DNA from: CAYJEO01 sp964369355 | GTDB lineage: Bacteria; Bacillota_I; Bacilli_A; RF39; UBA660 | Assembly: GCA_964369355.1 (NCBI GenBank) | Contig: CAYJEO010000003.1 | Span: 1 to 63,493 of the forward strand | Length of the DNA: 63,493 nucleotides | Reading direction: 5' to 3' | Shown: one piece after another, positions 51,351 through 60,429 of the stretch | How the letters are laid out: each line of letters starts with the position of its first letter | How positions within the stretch are numbered: position 1 is the stretch's first letter | Translations under genes and position numbers: made by a program | Notes under the pieces: model-generated | The model's database searches: none | What the model saw: the letters and a program-made list of their open reading frames with translations, nothing else | What the model was told of the DNA's origin: nothing

Positions 51351-51653
51351 GTTTACATCATATGGAACTGGATAAGGCATTGGGTATGGTTGTGGATAAC
51401 TTTGAGGTTGTTGATAATAAACAGGTTGTTGATATACTACAGGTGGACAACAATTATAATTTGGTCTTCCGATTCCACCAGGTGATATAGCGGCTCCAGC
51501 AATACCTCCTAAGATAAATGGCACTAAAAACGGACCGATAAATCTTTCATCTTCTGTATAATTTGTATTATTTTCTCCCATACTATTATTATGTTGTACT
51601 GGCATATATACATATTGTGGATATTGTGTTTTAGTATTAAATCTAGATTTCAT
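51348..51653 (-). CDS. Tyr/Pro/Gln-rich spore-coat-like protein
   Basis: 101 residues with a hydrophobic Gly-rich centre (GPFLVPFILGGIAGAAISPG, about 39-58) and a C-terminal region of YQQP and PYP repeats with a CC pair. The composition resembles small spore-coat or exosporium proteins; I recognise no named family. The gene has an ideal sigma-K-type promoter, which supports late mother-cell expression. The ribosome site AAAGGAGTG precedes the ATG. The assignment rests on composition and promoter, not on homology. Confidence 0.65.
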   Translation of the reverse strand: MKSRFNTKTQYPQYVYMPVQHNNSMGENNTNYTEDERFIGPFLVPFILGGIAGAAISPGGIGRPNYNCCPPVVYQQPVYYQQPQSYPQPYPMPYPVPYDVN

Positions 51654-51671
51654 AAAACACTCCTTTCATAA

Positions 51672-51698
51672 TATAATATGCCCATATAAAGGAAAGGT
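51672..51698 (-). promoter_or_regulatory. Candidate sigma-K promoter of the coat-like gene
   Basis: On the minus strand, AC (51698-51697), 16 bases, CATATTATA (51680-51672). This fits the sigma-K pattern AC-N16-CATANNNTA exactly. The -35 lies inside the ribosome-site region of the divergent aminopeptidase gene. Confidence 0.65.
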
Positions 51699-51702
51699 GA
51701 AA

Positions 51703-52797
51703 ATGGAAAATAAATTAGCAAAGATAATAGTAGATTATTCATTAGAATTAAAAGAAAATGAAAAAGTATTAATAACAACTGAAACTGATAATACTTCTTC
51801 TTTAGTGAAAGAACTAATCAAAGAAATTAATAATAAAAATGCAGTAGTAAATGTTAAAGTAATAAACCCTTGTATTAATTCATATTTACAAGAAACAATG
51901 CAAGAAAATAAAGTAGATTTAATTAAAAATCAAAAACAATTTGAAGTAGATAATTATGATGCATTTATTATGATTAGATACTCTACAAATGATTATAATG
52001 GGCATAAAGCAAATACAAGTGTTTTAAGTAAAATAGGAGAATCTACTAAAGAAATTGATAAAGTAAGAATCAATGATAGAAAATGGGTATTATTAAATTA
52101 CCCGTCAATATTAGACAGTCATAAAGCAAAGATGACTAATGAAGAGTTTTATAACTATGCCATGAATATAATGACTTATGATTATAAAAAAATGGGTGAG
52201 GATTTATTACCTTTAAGAAAATTATTAGATAAAACTAAAAAAGTAAAAATAACAGGTCCAAATACTAATTTAACTTTTTCTATAGAAGGAATACCGAATG
52301 TAATATGTTCAGGAATTAACAATATACCTGATGGTGAAATATTTACAGCGCCTATAAAAAACAGTGTGGAAGGGATTATTACTTTTAATACACCATCTCC
52401 TTATCAAGGATATGTTTATAATAATATATGCTTAGAATTTAAAAAAGGAAAAATAGTAAAAGCAACTTGTGCATCTAATCAAGATGGATTAAATCGTATA
52501 TTTGAAACTGATGAAGGAGCAAAATATATAGGAGAGTTTTCTATAGGTGTTAATCCATTAATAACTTCACCAGTAGGAGATATTTTATATGATGAAAAAA
52601 TAACAGGAAGTCTACATTTTACGCCAGGTAGATGTTATGATGATGCATTTAATGGAAATATATCAAGTGTACATTGGGATTTAGTTTTAATCCAAACTGA
52701 AAAATTTGGTGGTGGAGAAATTTATTTTGATGATGTTTTAATTAGAAAAAATGGATTATTTGTACTAGATAGTTTAAAACATTTGAATTATAAGTAA
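51703..52797 (+). CDS. M29-family aminopeptidase (AmpS-like)
   Basis: A metallo-aminopeptidase of 364 residues from MENKLAKIIVDYSLELKENE. M29 hallmarks visible are the GPNTNLTFSIEG region, the metal-site EGIITFNTPSPYQG, GAKYIGEFSIGVNPLI and the C-terminal GSLHFTPGRCYDDAFNGN then SSVHWDLV. The ATG after AAAGGTGAAA is preferred to the GTG at 51697. It is probably cytoplasmic and acts in peptide turnover. It is divergent from the coat-like gene, with overlapping promoter signals. Confidence 0.88.
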   Translation: MENKLAKIIVDYSLELKENEKVLITTETDNTSSLVKELIKEINNKNAVVNVKVINPCINSYLQETMQENKVDLIKNQKQFEVDNYDAFIMIRYSTNDYNGHKANTSVLSKIGESTKEIDKVRINDRKWVLLNYPSILDSHKAKMTNEEFYNYAMNIMTYDYKKMGEDLLPLRKLLDKTKKVKITGPNTNLTFSIEGIPNVICSGINNIPDGEIFTAPIKNSVEGIITFNTPSPYQGYVYNNICLEFKKGKIVKATCASNQDGLNRIFETDEGAKYIGEFSIGVNPLITSPVGDILYDEKITGSLHFTPGRCYDDAFNGNISSVHWDLVLIQTEKFGGGEIYFDDVLIRKNGLFVLDSLKHLNYK

Positions 52798-52829
52798 TAT
52801 ATAATCATATATATTATTAGGTGATTTTT

Positions 52830-53654
52830 TTGAAAAAAATTTTTAGCACTATAGGAATATTAACATTAATAAGTTTTAGTTTCTTTATATCAGAGCAAAC
52901 TGCTTTAGTAGTAAAAGATCAAGACGACATTATGATTAAATTAAAAGAAGTTGAAAATAACTATAAAATAGAAGTGGTAGAACCTATAATAAATGAAGAT
53001 ACAATAATCCCAGGTATTAATGGATTAGAAGTTAATATAAATAAAAGTTATAGTGAAATGAAAAAAATAGGGACATTTAGTGAAAACTTATTAGAGTTTA
53101 ATAATATAATTCCCAAAACTTCTATTACTAATACTTATAATAAATATATAATAAGTGGCAATACTGAAAAACAAAGTGTAAGTTTAATTTTTTTACTAGA
53201 AGATAATGATGATATAAATTCAATTACTAGTATATTAAAAGATACAAAAGCAAACTTTTTTGTTAATTTAAATTGGTTAGAAAATAATACTAATAGTTTA
53301 AATAATAACTATATATTTGCAACAACAAGTGAAAATAACTATTTTGACCCAACTTTTATATGGTCTAATTCAGTAATCAAAAGAACATTAGATCAAAATA
53401 TTAATTATTGTTATACAGAAGAAAAAAACATAGACTTACTAGAAAATTGTACTTTACAAAAAAATCTAACAATAATGCCTACTATTAAGTATAATTCTAT
53501 AAATGATATAAAAGAAAATATTGCAAATGGAAGTATAATAGCACTTCCTTATTCAAATAAATTAATAGAAGAATTAGAAGTAATTATTAATTATATTAAC
53601 TCAAAAGGGTATGAAATAGTAGATTTAAACGATTTATTATCAGAAAAAAGGTAA
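52830..53654 (+). CDS. Degenerate polysaccharide-deacetylase-like exported protein
   Basis: 274 residues from a TTG preceded by AGGTGATTTTT, with an N-terminal signal or anchor (about 3-20). The C-terminal half keeps the NodB-fold rhythm: SVSLIFLLEDND where TFDDG would be, KANFFVNLNWLENN where TFF is expected, and GYEIVDLNDLL at the end. The catalytic Asp-Asp and the HxxxH metal site are not visible, so it is probably not an active deacetylase. Similar inactive relatives occur in sporulation proteins of Bacilli. Function is unknown. Confidence 0.55.
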   Translation: MKKIFSTIGILTLISFSFFISEQTALVVKDQDDIMIKLKEVENNYKIEVVEPIINEDTIIPGINGLEVNINKSYSEMKKIGTFSENLLEFNNIIPKTSITNTYNKYIISGNTEKQSVSLIFLLEDNDDINSITSILKDTKANFFVNLNWLENNTNSLNNNYIFATTSENNYFDPTFIWSNSVIKRTLDQNINYCYTEEKNIDLLENCTLQKNLTIMPTIKYNSINDIKENIANGSIIALPYSNKLIEELEVIINYINSKGYEIVDLNDLLSEKR

Positions 53655-53678
53655 AAATGTTTACTTTTTTTTTATTAT
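53649..53678 (+). terminator. Terminator after the deacetylase-like gene
   Basis: AGGTAAA and TTTACTT around AATG, followed by a T run. It starts at the stop codon. Confidence 0.65.
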
Positions 53679-53719
53679 TTGGTAATATTTAAGTAATGAT
53701 AAGAAAGAAGGTATTAGTT

Positions 53720-54018
53720 ATGANNNNNNNNNNNNNNNNNNNNNNNNNNNNNNNNNNNNNNNNNNNNNNNNNNNNNNNNNNNNNNNNNNNNNNNNNNNNN
53801 NNNNNNNNNNNNNNNNNNNNNNNGTTGAAACACCTATTTTACATGAAGAAGTAACAATTACTGAAACTAAACCTGAAGTTTTAACTATAAGTGAAGAGAA
53901 AATAGAACAATTAGCGGCTAAAAGCATGGAAGAAGCTAAAAATGCAACTGTAGTAGAAGAAGTTAAAGATGACTACTATGAAAAATATGGAAAAGATGAA
54001 GGTACAAGAGTAAGATAA
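53720..54018 (+). CDS. Unrecognised acidic protein interrupted by a scaffold gap
   Basis: AAAGAAGG lies before an ATG at 53720; only the start codon is visible before 100 N. After the gap 65 codons are open to TAA at 54018. The visible part is acidic and Glu/Val/Thr-rich (VTITETKPEVLTISEEKIEQ), with a C-terminal DDYYEKYGKDEGTRVR tail. No family is recognised. The missing length is unknown and the edges share no overlap. That the start and end belong to one gene is inferred from the single ribosome site and terminator. Confidence 0.5.
53724..53823. other. Scaffold gap (100 N)
   Basis: 100 N directly after a start codon, with no overlap between the flanks. Confidence 0.95.
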
Positions 54019-54034
54019 TTTCTTACTTTTTTTA
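54009..54034 (+). terminator. Terminator after the gapped gene
   Basis: AGTAAGA and TCTTACT around TAATT, followed by T. It contains the stop. Confidence 0.75.
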
Positions 54035-54064
54035 TTTTATGATATAATACCTACGGTGATTTAA

Positions 54065-56218
54065 ATGAGAAAAATCGAACTATTAGCCCCTGCTGGAAAT
54101 ATGGAAAGTTTTTATGCAGCAGTAAAAGCTGGATGTGATGCAGTATACTTAGGTGGATATTTATTTGGTGCTAGAAACTTTGCTGGTAATTTTTCTAATG
54201 AAGAAATAATTGAAGTAATAAACTATGCCCATACATATGGAGTAAAAGTATATGTAACTGTAAATACAATTGTTTATGAAGAAGAAGTAGAAACGTTTTT
54301 AAATTATATAGATTTCTTACATAAAAATAATGTAGATGCTGTAATTATTCAAGATATAGGAATGTTAGATTTAGTTAGAAAAACTTATCCTAATTTAGAA
54401 ATACATGCATCAACTCAAATGCATATTCACAATATTGAAGGTGTTAAATTATTAGAAAAATTAAATATAAAAAGAGCAGTATTAGCTCGTGAAACTAAAA
54501 TTGAAGTTATTAAAGAAATAAAAAATAAAACAAATGTTGATTTAGAAATATTTGTACACGGAGCTTTATGTGTAAGTTATTCAGGACAATGCTTAATGAG
54601 TTCTTTAATAGGAAATAGAAGTGGTAATAGAGGTACTTGTACTCAATCTTGTAGAAAAACTTATGATTTATTAGATTTAAATAATAAAAAATTAAATAAA
54701 GATTCTTATTTATTAAGCATGAAAGATTTAAATACTTTAGAACATATTGATAAATTATTAGATGCTAATATTGATAGTTTAAAAATAGAAGGTAGAATGA
54801 AAAGACCTGAATATGTTTATTTGGTTGTGTCAACTTATAGAAAAGCAATTGATAATTATTTATTACATGGTAAAACTAATATTACAGAAAGTGATATTAT
54901 AGAATTAAAAAAAATATTTAATAGACAATTTACTAAAGGATTTTTATTTAATGATGATAATGTAATAAATGAATATAGACCAAATCATATGGGAATAAAA
55001 ATAGGTAGTGTTATAAGTAGTAAAAATAAAAGAATTAAAATCAAATTAACTGATACTTTAAATAGATTAGATGGTATAAGAATTATTGATAATACTGACT
55101 ATGGGTTTACAGTACAAAAAATGTTTTTAAATGGTAAATCAGTAGAAGTTGCTCGTAATAACGATATAGTAGAAATCGAATTTGATAAAGAAGTATCTAC
55201 TAATATTGATGTAATTAAAACAACTGATTATATTTCTAATAAAGAAATACAAGATAAAATAAAAACAACTTCTAGAAAAGTTTTAATAGATATGAGTATT
55301 AAAATTAAAGAAAATGAAAAAATGGAATTAACTATAACTGATTCAAAAGAAAGTGTTACTGTATTCTCATCAGATTTAATAACAAAAGCTATCAATAATC
55401 CAACAGATAAATTAAGAATATTAGAACAACTTAAAAAATTTGGTAGTACACCTTTTTTAGTTAATAATATAAAAGAAGATATTGATAGTAATTTATACAT
55501 TAATATAAAAGATATAAACCAATTAAGAAGAGATGCAACTGAATTATTAGTGGAAAAAAGATTATATAATATTTCTTATATAAAAGAAAATTATAATATT
55601 GATGTACCTGATTTCAATAAAGAAAAAAATATTAATTATTTAGTTAATACAATAAATGATTATAATGAAATTAAAAATGAAGATATAAATATTATATATA
55701 CTAATGAAGACTTAAAAAGTAAAATAAAAGATGATAGATTAGTTCTTAAATTAAATAGAGTAATTAATAATTATAATGAATATGATGAATCATTATTAGT
55801 AGGTGAATTAGGAAGTGTTAATAAATATAAATTTATAGATACAGATTTTTCATTAAATGTAGTTAATTCTTATTCAGTTGCATTATTACATGGTTTAGGT
55901 GTTAATAAAATTACTTTATCAACCGAACTTAATGATAAACAAATTGAAGATTTAATTACTAATTATAAAAAAAGATACAATAAACAGCCTAATTTAGAAG
56001 TAATTGTGTATGGTAGATTAGAAGCTATGATTATTAAAAAAGATTTATTAGATAAATATAAATTAGATAAAGCTTATTTAAAGGACGAATTTAATAATAA
56101 GTATATCATTGAAAAAAATAATGATTTTGTAACGATATATGACTATAAAATAAAAAATGAAGAGAATATACAAAAGTATTTTAATATGGGTATAAATAAT
56201 ATAAGATATAATAAATAA
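54065..56218 (+). CDS. U32-family peptidase-like RNA hydroxylation protein (long form)
   Basis: 717 residues. The U32 core starts ELLAPAGNMESFYAAVKAGC and includes EIHASTQMHIHN, FVHGALCVSYSGQCLMSS and GNRGTCTQSCRK. These Cys residues form the likely iron-sulfur site. The C-terminal half is the DUF3656-type extension. Long-form members such as E. coli RlhA hydroxylate C2501 of 23S rRNA with prephenate-derived oxygen chemistry; shorter TrhP forms act on tRNA wobble uridine. Which substrate applies here is not decided by sequence alone. Confidence 0.85.
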   Translation: MRKIELLAPAGNMESFYAAVKAGCDAVYLGGYLFGARNFAGNFSNEEIIEVINYAHTYGVKVYVTVNTIVYEEEVETFLNYIDFLHKNNVDAVIIQDIGMLDLVRKTYPNLEIHASTQMHIHNIEGVKLLEKLNIKRAVLARETKIEVIKEIKNKTNVDLEIFVHGALCVSYSGQCLMSSLIGNRSGNRGTCTQSCRKTYDLLDLNNKKLNKDSYLLSMKDLNTLEHIDKLLDANIDSLKIEGRMKRPEYVYLVVSTYRKAIDNYLLHGKTNITESDIIELKKIFNRQFTKGFLFNDDNVINEYRPNHMGIKIGSVISSKNKRIKIKLTDTLNRLDGIRIIDNTDYGFTVQKMFLNGKSVEVARNNDIVEIEFDKEVSTNIDVIKTTDYISNKEIQDKIKTTSRKVLIDMSIKIKENEKMELTITDSKESVTVFSSDLITKAINNPTDKLRILEQLKKFGSTPFLVNNIKEDIDSNLYINIKDINQLRRDATELLVEKRLYNISYIKENYNIDVPDFNKEKNINYLVNTINDYNEIKNEDINIIYTNEDLKSKIKDDRLVLKLNRVINNYNEYDESLLVGELGSVNKYKFIDTDFSLNVVNSYSVALLHGLGVNKITLSTELNDKQIEDLITNYKKRYNKQPNLEVIVYGRLEAMIIKKDLLDKYKLDKAYLKDEFNNKYIIEKNNDFVTIYDYKIKNEENIQKYFNMGINNIRYNK

Positions 56219-56220
56219 GA

Positions 56221-56251
56221 AAAGTTTATAAATTTTATAGACTTTTTTTTT
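56221..56251 (+). terminator. Terminator of the U32 gene
   Basis: AAGTTTATA and TATAGACTT form a 9-bp stem (one G-U) followed by eight T. Confidence 0.8.
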
Positions 56252-56293
56252 CTTTTATACTATAATAAATTACAATTTATAGGAGGTGGTCTA

Positions 56294-58615
56294 ATGCCTA
56301 AAATAAACTTACCTGTAATTTTACTTAGAGGTATTATTGTATTACCAAATAATGAGATAAGATTAGAATTTGATAATGATATTAGTAAAAATATAATTGA
56401 TTTGTCTGAGATGTTTCACGACTCAAAAGTGTTATTAGTCAGTCAAATTGATCACTTAGAACAAACTCCAAGTGTTAAAAATTTACCTAGTGTTGGGGTT
56501 ATTGCTAAAATATCTAAAAAAATGGAATTACCTAATGGAAATACCAGAGTTTTAGTAACCGGTTTAAAAAGAGCAGTTATCAATGAATATCTTAATTTAA
56601 ATAGATCAAATGAAATACTAGAGTCTATCGTAACACCAGAAGAAAATTTTATAATTGATAAAGAAAAAGAATTAGTATTAGTTAAAAAAATATATCATGA
56701 ATTAGAACATTATGTTAAATCAGTCCCTTATATAAGCAATAGTATTTTATCAATTATTATTGATATAAAAAGTTTGAAAAAGTTAACTGATATAGTAGTT
56801 CCTAATTTAAATGTTGGTAAAAATAGATTTAAACAATATTTAGAACAATTAAATCCTGTGTTAAGAGCAGAAATGATTTTAGAAGATATTTATAAAGAAC
56901 AAGAAATGTTTAGAATAGAACGTGAAATAGATTTAAAAGTAAAAGAAAGTATTGATAAATCACAAAAAGAATTTCTACTTAAAGAAAAATCTAGATTAAT
57001 AAAAGAAGAACTTGGTGAAATATCAGTAAAAGAAGAAGATATTGAAAATATTAAAAATATTTTAAACACTAAAAGATTTCCTAAACATATTAAATTAAAA
57101 ATAGAAAACGAATTAAGAAGATATGAAAGTATTACTAGTCAAACTCCTGAATTAGATAATATAAGAAATTATATTGAATGGTTAATAACATTACCTTATA
57201 ATAAAAAAACAAAAGATTTAGAAGATTTAGTTAAGGTTAAAAAATCATTAGATGAAACTCATTATGGACTTGATGATATAAAGACAAGAGTATTAGAATA
57301 TTTAGCTATAAAGAAAAATACTAAAAGTTTAAAAAGTCCAATTTTATGTTTAGTTGGACCACCTGGTACTGGTAAAACTTCTTTAGCGTTTTCAATAGCA
57401 AATGCTATCAATAGAAATTTTGTTAAAATATCTGTTGGTGGTGTAGGTGATGAATCAGAAATAAAAGGTCATAGAAGAACTTATATTGGAGCAAAGCCAG
57501 GACGTATTATTGAAGCGTTAAAAAAAGCTAAAACTTCTAATCCAGTATTTTTAATAGATGAAATAGATAAAATGACTAAAAGTTATACAGGAGATCCTGC
57601 TAGTAGTTTACTTGAAGTATTGGACCCTGAACAAAATAAATATTTTAGTGATAATTATATAGAAGAAGAAATAGATTTAAGTAATATCATGTTTATAGCA
57701 ACTGCTAATTATATTAACGATATACCACATGCTTTAAAAGACAGATTAGAAATAATTGATCTATCTGGATATACTGAATATGAAAAATTAGCATTAGCTA
57801 AAAATCATTTAATTAAAAAAGCAGAAAATAGTTGTGGTGTTAAAAATAAAGTATCAATTCCAGATGACATTTTATTGACAATCATTAGACAGTATACTAA
57901 AGAGTCTGGTGTAAGACAATTAGAACGAGTAATTGAAAAATTAATTAGAAAAATAGTTGCTGATAAAATAATTAAAAATAAAAGCATTACTAAAACTATT
58001 GTTGATAAAAAAATATTAAGAGAATCTCTAGGGATTGCAGTATACGAATTTTCAAATAGTAATAAAAACGAAGTAGGTGTAGTAACCGGTTTAGCATATA
58101 CTTACTTTGGTGGAGATACTTTAGCTATTGAAGTAAATTATTTTAAAGGTAATGGTAATTTAGTCTTAACAGGTTCTTTAGGTGAAGTAATGAAAGAAAG
58201 TGCTAATATAGCGTTGTCTTATATTAAAGCTAACCATAAAGCATTAAAAATAGATTATGAATTACTTACAACAAATGATATACATATACATATGCCAGAA
58301 GGAGCTGTTCCAAAAGATGGGCCTTCAGCAGGTATTACTATAACTACAGCATTAATAAGTATGTTTACAAATAAAAAAATACCTGATAATTTATCAATGA
58401 CAGGAGAAATAACTTTAAGAGGAGATATATTAAAAATAGGTGGATTAAAAGAAAAAAGTATTGCTGCTTTAAGAAGTGGTATTAAAAAAATAATAATCCC
58501 GTATGATAATGTAGGTGAGTTAGATGAACTTCCAAAAGAGATAAAAAAAGAAATAAAATTTATATCTGTTAAAAATTATAGTGAAGTAGTTAAAATAATT
58601 AATAAAAAAGAATAA
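56294..58615 (+). CDS. lon: ATP-dependent protease Lon
   Basis: 773 residues. The N-terminal substrate domain begins LPVILLRGIIVLPNNEIRLE, with a helical region to about 310. The AAA+ domain has Walker A GPPGTGKTSLAF and Walker B VFLIDEIDK. The serine-lysine protease domain has PKDGPSAGIT (catalytic Ser) and KIGGLKEKSIAA (catalytic Lys). The length is standard for LonA. The following genes spoVID-ysxE-valS repeat the order found near lon in B. subtilis. A terminator follows. Confidence 0.97.
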   Translation: MPKINLPVILLRGIIVLPNNEIRLEFDNDISKNIIDLSEMFHDSKVLLVSQIDHLEQTPSVKNLPSVGVIAKISKKMELPNGNTRVLVTGLKRAVINEYLNLNRSNEILESIVTPEENFIIDKEKELVLVKKIYHELEHYVKSVPYISNSILSIIIDIKSLKKLTDIVVPNLNVGKNRFKQYLEQLNPVLRAEMILEDIYKEQEMFRIEREIDLKVKESIDKSQKEFLLKEKSRLIKEELGEISVKEEDIENIKNILNTKRFPKHIKLKIENELRRYESITSQTPELDNIRNYIEWLITLPYNKKTKDLEDLVKVKKSLDETHYGLDDIKTRVLEYLAIKKNTKSLKSPILCLVGPPGTGKTSLAFSIANAINRNFVKISVGGVGDESEIKGHRRTYIGAKPGRIIEALKKAKTSNPVFLIDEIDKMTKSYTGDPASSLLEVLDPEQNKYFSDNYIEEEIDLSNIMFIATANYINDIPHALKDRLEIIDLSGYTEYEKLALAKNHLIKKAENSCGVKNKVSIPDDILLTIIRQYTKESGVRQLERVIEKLIRKIVADKIIKNKSITKTIVDKKILRESLGIAVYEFSNSNKNEVGVVTGLAYTYFGGDTLAIEVNYFKGNGNLVLTGSLGEVMKESANIALSYIKANHKALKIDYELLTTNDIHIHMPEGAVPKDGPSAGITITTALISMFTNKKIPDNLSMTGEITLRGDILKIGGLKEKSIAALRSGIKKIIIPYDNVGELDELPKEIKKEIKFISVKNYSEVVKIINKKE

Positions 58616-58632
58616 TATTTTATTCTTTTTTT
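58604..58632 (+). terminator. Terminator of lon
   Basis: AAAGAATAA and TTATTCTTT around TATT, followed by T. It includes the stop codon. Confidence 0.75.
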
Positions 58633-58640
58633 CATATATT
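58613..58640 (+). promoter_or_regulatory. Candidate sigma-E promoter of spoVID
   Basis: TAATATT (58613-58619) fits the sigma-E -35 pattern kmATATT. CATATATT (58633-58640) fits the -10 CATACANT at 7 of 8 positions. The spacer is 13 bases (14-15 is usual). The element overlaps the lon terminator. Confidence 0.45.
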
Positions 58641-58664
58641 TAAATGAATACTAGGAGGATTAAA

Positions 58665-59306
58665 ATGAAAAAAATAGTACCGTTTAATAAAAACATAGTT
58701 TTTAAAACTAATTTAGCAGAAGTAACAAGTATTTCTTTAGAGCATACTTTATCATTAAATGATAATTGTGTAAGTGGTGAATTTATAGTAACAGGTAATT
58801 ATAAAGTGACAGACACAAGTACATCAACAGAAAGTTTTGATTATAAATTACCTTTTGATATTACTTTAGATGAAAAGTATGATTTAAAAAATATAACAAT
58901 TGATATTGATGATTTTTATTATGAGATAGTAGATTCTAATGTATTAGGAGTTAATATAGATGTATTAATTGATAAAATTGAAGAAAAAGAAGAGGTTAGG
59001 AATTTGATACAAGATTTTAAAACTTTAAATATTGATGCTTTTGAAGATTCTATTGAAGCTTTAGAAGAAGCAATAGAACCTATAGTAGATAAAATTAATA
59101 TAAAAGATGAGATGATTGAAACAATATTTGATAATATGAATGATTGTGAAACTTATACAACTTATAAAGTTTATATTATAAGAGAAGGGGATTCAATCGA
59201 TACTGTGTTATCTAAATATAATGTAAAAAAAGATGTATTGGAAGAGTATAATGATTTAACAGAGTTAAAAATAGGAGATAAACTAATAATACCTGCTAAT
59301 GCGTAA
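58665..59306 (+). CDS. spoVID: Spore coat morphogenetic protein SpoVID-like with C-terminal LysM
   Basis: 213 residues, much shorter than B. subtilis SpoVID (about 575), lacking its long acidic middle. The N-terminal domain keeps the family pattern: SISLEHTLSLNDN, VTGNYKVTD, YKLPFDITLD and IDIDDFYYEIVDSNVLGVNI. The C-terminal LysM reads VYIIREGDSIDTVLSKYNVK (about 165-210). SpoVID binds SpoIVA and lets the coat encase the spore. The ATG after TAGGAGGATTAAA is chosen. The stop overlaps the ysxE start. Position before ysxE and valS supports the name. Confidence 0.85.
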   Translation: MKKIVPFNKNIVFKTNLAEVTSISLEHTLSLNDNCVSGEFIVTGNYKVTDTSTSTESFDYKLPFDITLDEKYDLKNITIDIDDFYYEIVDSNVLGVNIDVLIDKIEEKEEVRNLIQDFKTLNIDAFEDSIEALEEAIEPIVDKINIKDEMIETIFDNMNDCETYTTYKVYIIREGDSIDTVLSKYNVKKDVLEEYNDLTELKIGDKLIIPANA

Positions 59307-60192
59307 ATATAAAGAAGTTTTAGAAACTCTTAATCTAAGACCTTATAAATATCATATTAAAGGTAAAGTAGCTATAATAGATACTGATAAAGATTTATTA
59401 GTGATAAAAGAAAAAAATAATAAACAAAATTATAAAATATTTGATTATTTATCTTCTAGAGGATTTAATTATTTTCCAGAAATTATTAAAGTAACTGATG
59501 AATTTTTAGTTTCTGAATATGTAGAGGATATAGAAATACCAAAAGAACAAAAATTGATAGATTTAATTGAATTATTAGCATTATTACATTCAAAAACTAC
59601 TCATCATAAAGAAGTTGATATAGATGATTATAAGCATTTATTTGAAGATATAAGCAATAATATAGAATATTTAAATAGTTATTATACGGATATGATTACT
59701 TTAATTGAAAATGAAGTATATATGAGTCCGTCTTCTTATTTAATTGCTAGAAATATTTCTAAAATATTAGCTTCACTAAATTTTTGCAAAAATGAATTAG
59801 ATAGTTGGTATAGTTTAATAAAAGAAAAAAGAAAACAACGTGTAGTTGTTTTACATAATAATTTAGATTTATCACATTTTATAAAAAATAATAAACCTTA
59901 TTTAATAAATTGGGAAAAATCTATTATAGATAATCCAATATTTGATTTATATAAATTATATAAAAGGTTATCTTTAGAAGTTGATTTTAGTGATTTATTT
60001 ATTAAGTATGAACAAAGTTATCCCTTGTTAGAAGAAGAAAAAAAATTGTTTTTTATTCTTATTTCATTACCTAATAAAATAAATTTAATTGATTCTGAAT
60101 ATAAAAATACGATTAACGTAAGTGAATTAGTTGATTATTTATATAAAACAGAACAATTTTTATCACCATATTATTCTGAAAAAACAGAATAG
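59299..60192 (+). CDS. ysxE: YsxE/CotS-like spore coat kinase-fold protein
   Basis: 297 residues of the CotS/YsxE branch of the aminoglycoside-phosphotransferase fold. The N-lobe ends at FLVSEYVEDIE. The catalytic-loop equivalent is VVLHNNLDLSHFIKNN, where the usual catalytic HxD reads HNNLD. The metal-loop equivalent is LINWEKSIIDNPIFDLYKL. The changed motifs leave activity uncertain. In B. subtilis ysxE follows spoVID in one sigma-E operon; here the ATG overlaps the spoVID stop by 8 bases, so translation is coupled. Confidence 0.82.
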   Translation: MRKYKEVLETLNLRPYKYHIKGKVAIIDTDKDLLVIKEKNNKQNYKIFDYLSSRGFNYFPEIIKVTDEFLVSEYVEDIEIPKEQKLIDLIELLALLHSKTTHHKEVDIDDYKHLFEDISNNIEYLNSYYTDMITLIENEVYMSPSSYLIARNISKILASLNFCKNELDSWYSLIKEKRKQRVVVLHNNLDLSHFIKNNKPYLINWEKSIIDNPIFDLYKLYKRLSLEVDFSDLFIKYEQSYPLLEEEKKLFFILISLPNKINLIDSEYKNTINVSELVDYLYKTEQFLSPYYSEKTE

Positions 60193-60345
60193 TATACAAA
60201 AAATAAAGAAAAATATTAAAAATAAGTTAAAACGAGTTATTATGAAAAAAGTTATAAGTATTTGATAAAATAGTAAAACACAAAAGCTAAAGAAAAACAT
60301 ATACCAAATACCTCTACCTTTCCACCAATTATATCCATTAGGCAT
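60163..60345 (-). CDS. Possible small membrane protein overlapping the end of ysxE
   Basis: From MPNGYNWWKGRGIWYMFFFS with GTGGTGATAAAT ahead as ribosome site, about 60 residues form one or two hydrophobic segments after an aromatic, charged start. The frame stays open through a low-complexity Phe/Ile-rich end that overlaps the last codons of ysxE on the other strand. The opening looks protein-like, but the AT-rich tail could be open by chance. No family is recognised. Confidence 0.35.
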   Translation of the reverse strand: MPNGYNWWKGRGIWYMFFFSFCVLLFYQILITFFIITRFNLFLIFFFIFCILFCFFRIIW

Positions 60346-60394
60346 ATTTATCACCACTTTATTTTATGATTCATTTATATTTTAATGTGGGTAC

Positions 60395-60423
60395 TTGACT
60401 ATTAATATAAACTTTAATATAAT
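60395..60423 (+). promoter_or_regulatory. Promoter of the valS T-box transcript
   Basis: TTGACT (60395-60400), 17-base spacer, TATAAT (60418-60423). Confidence 0.8.
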
Positions 60424-60429
60424 ACATAC

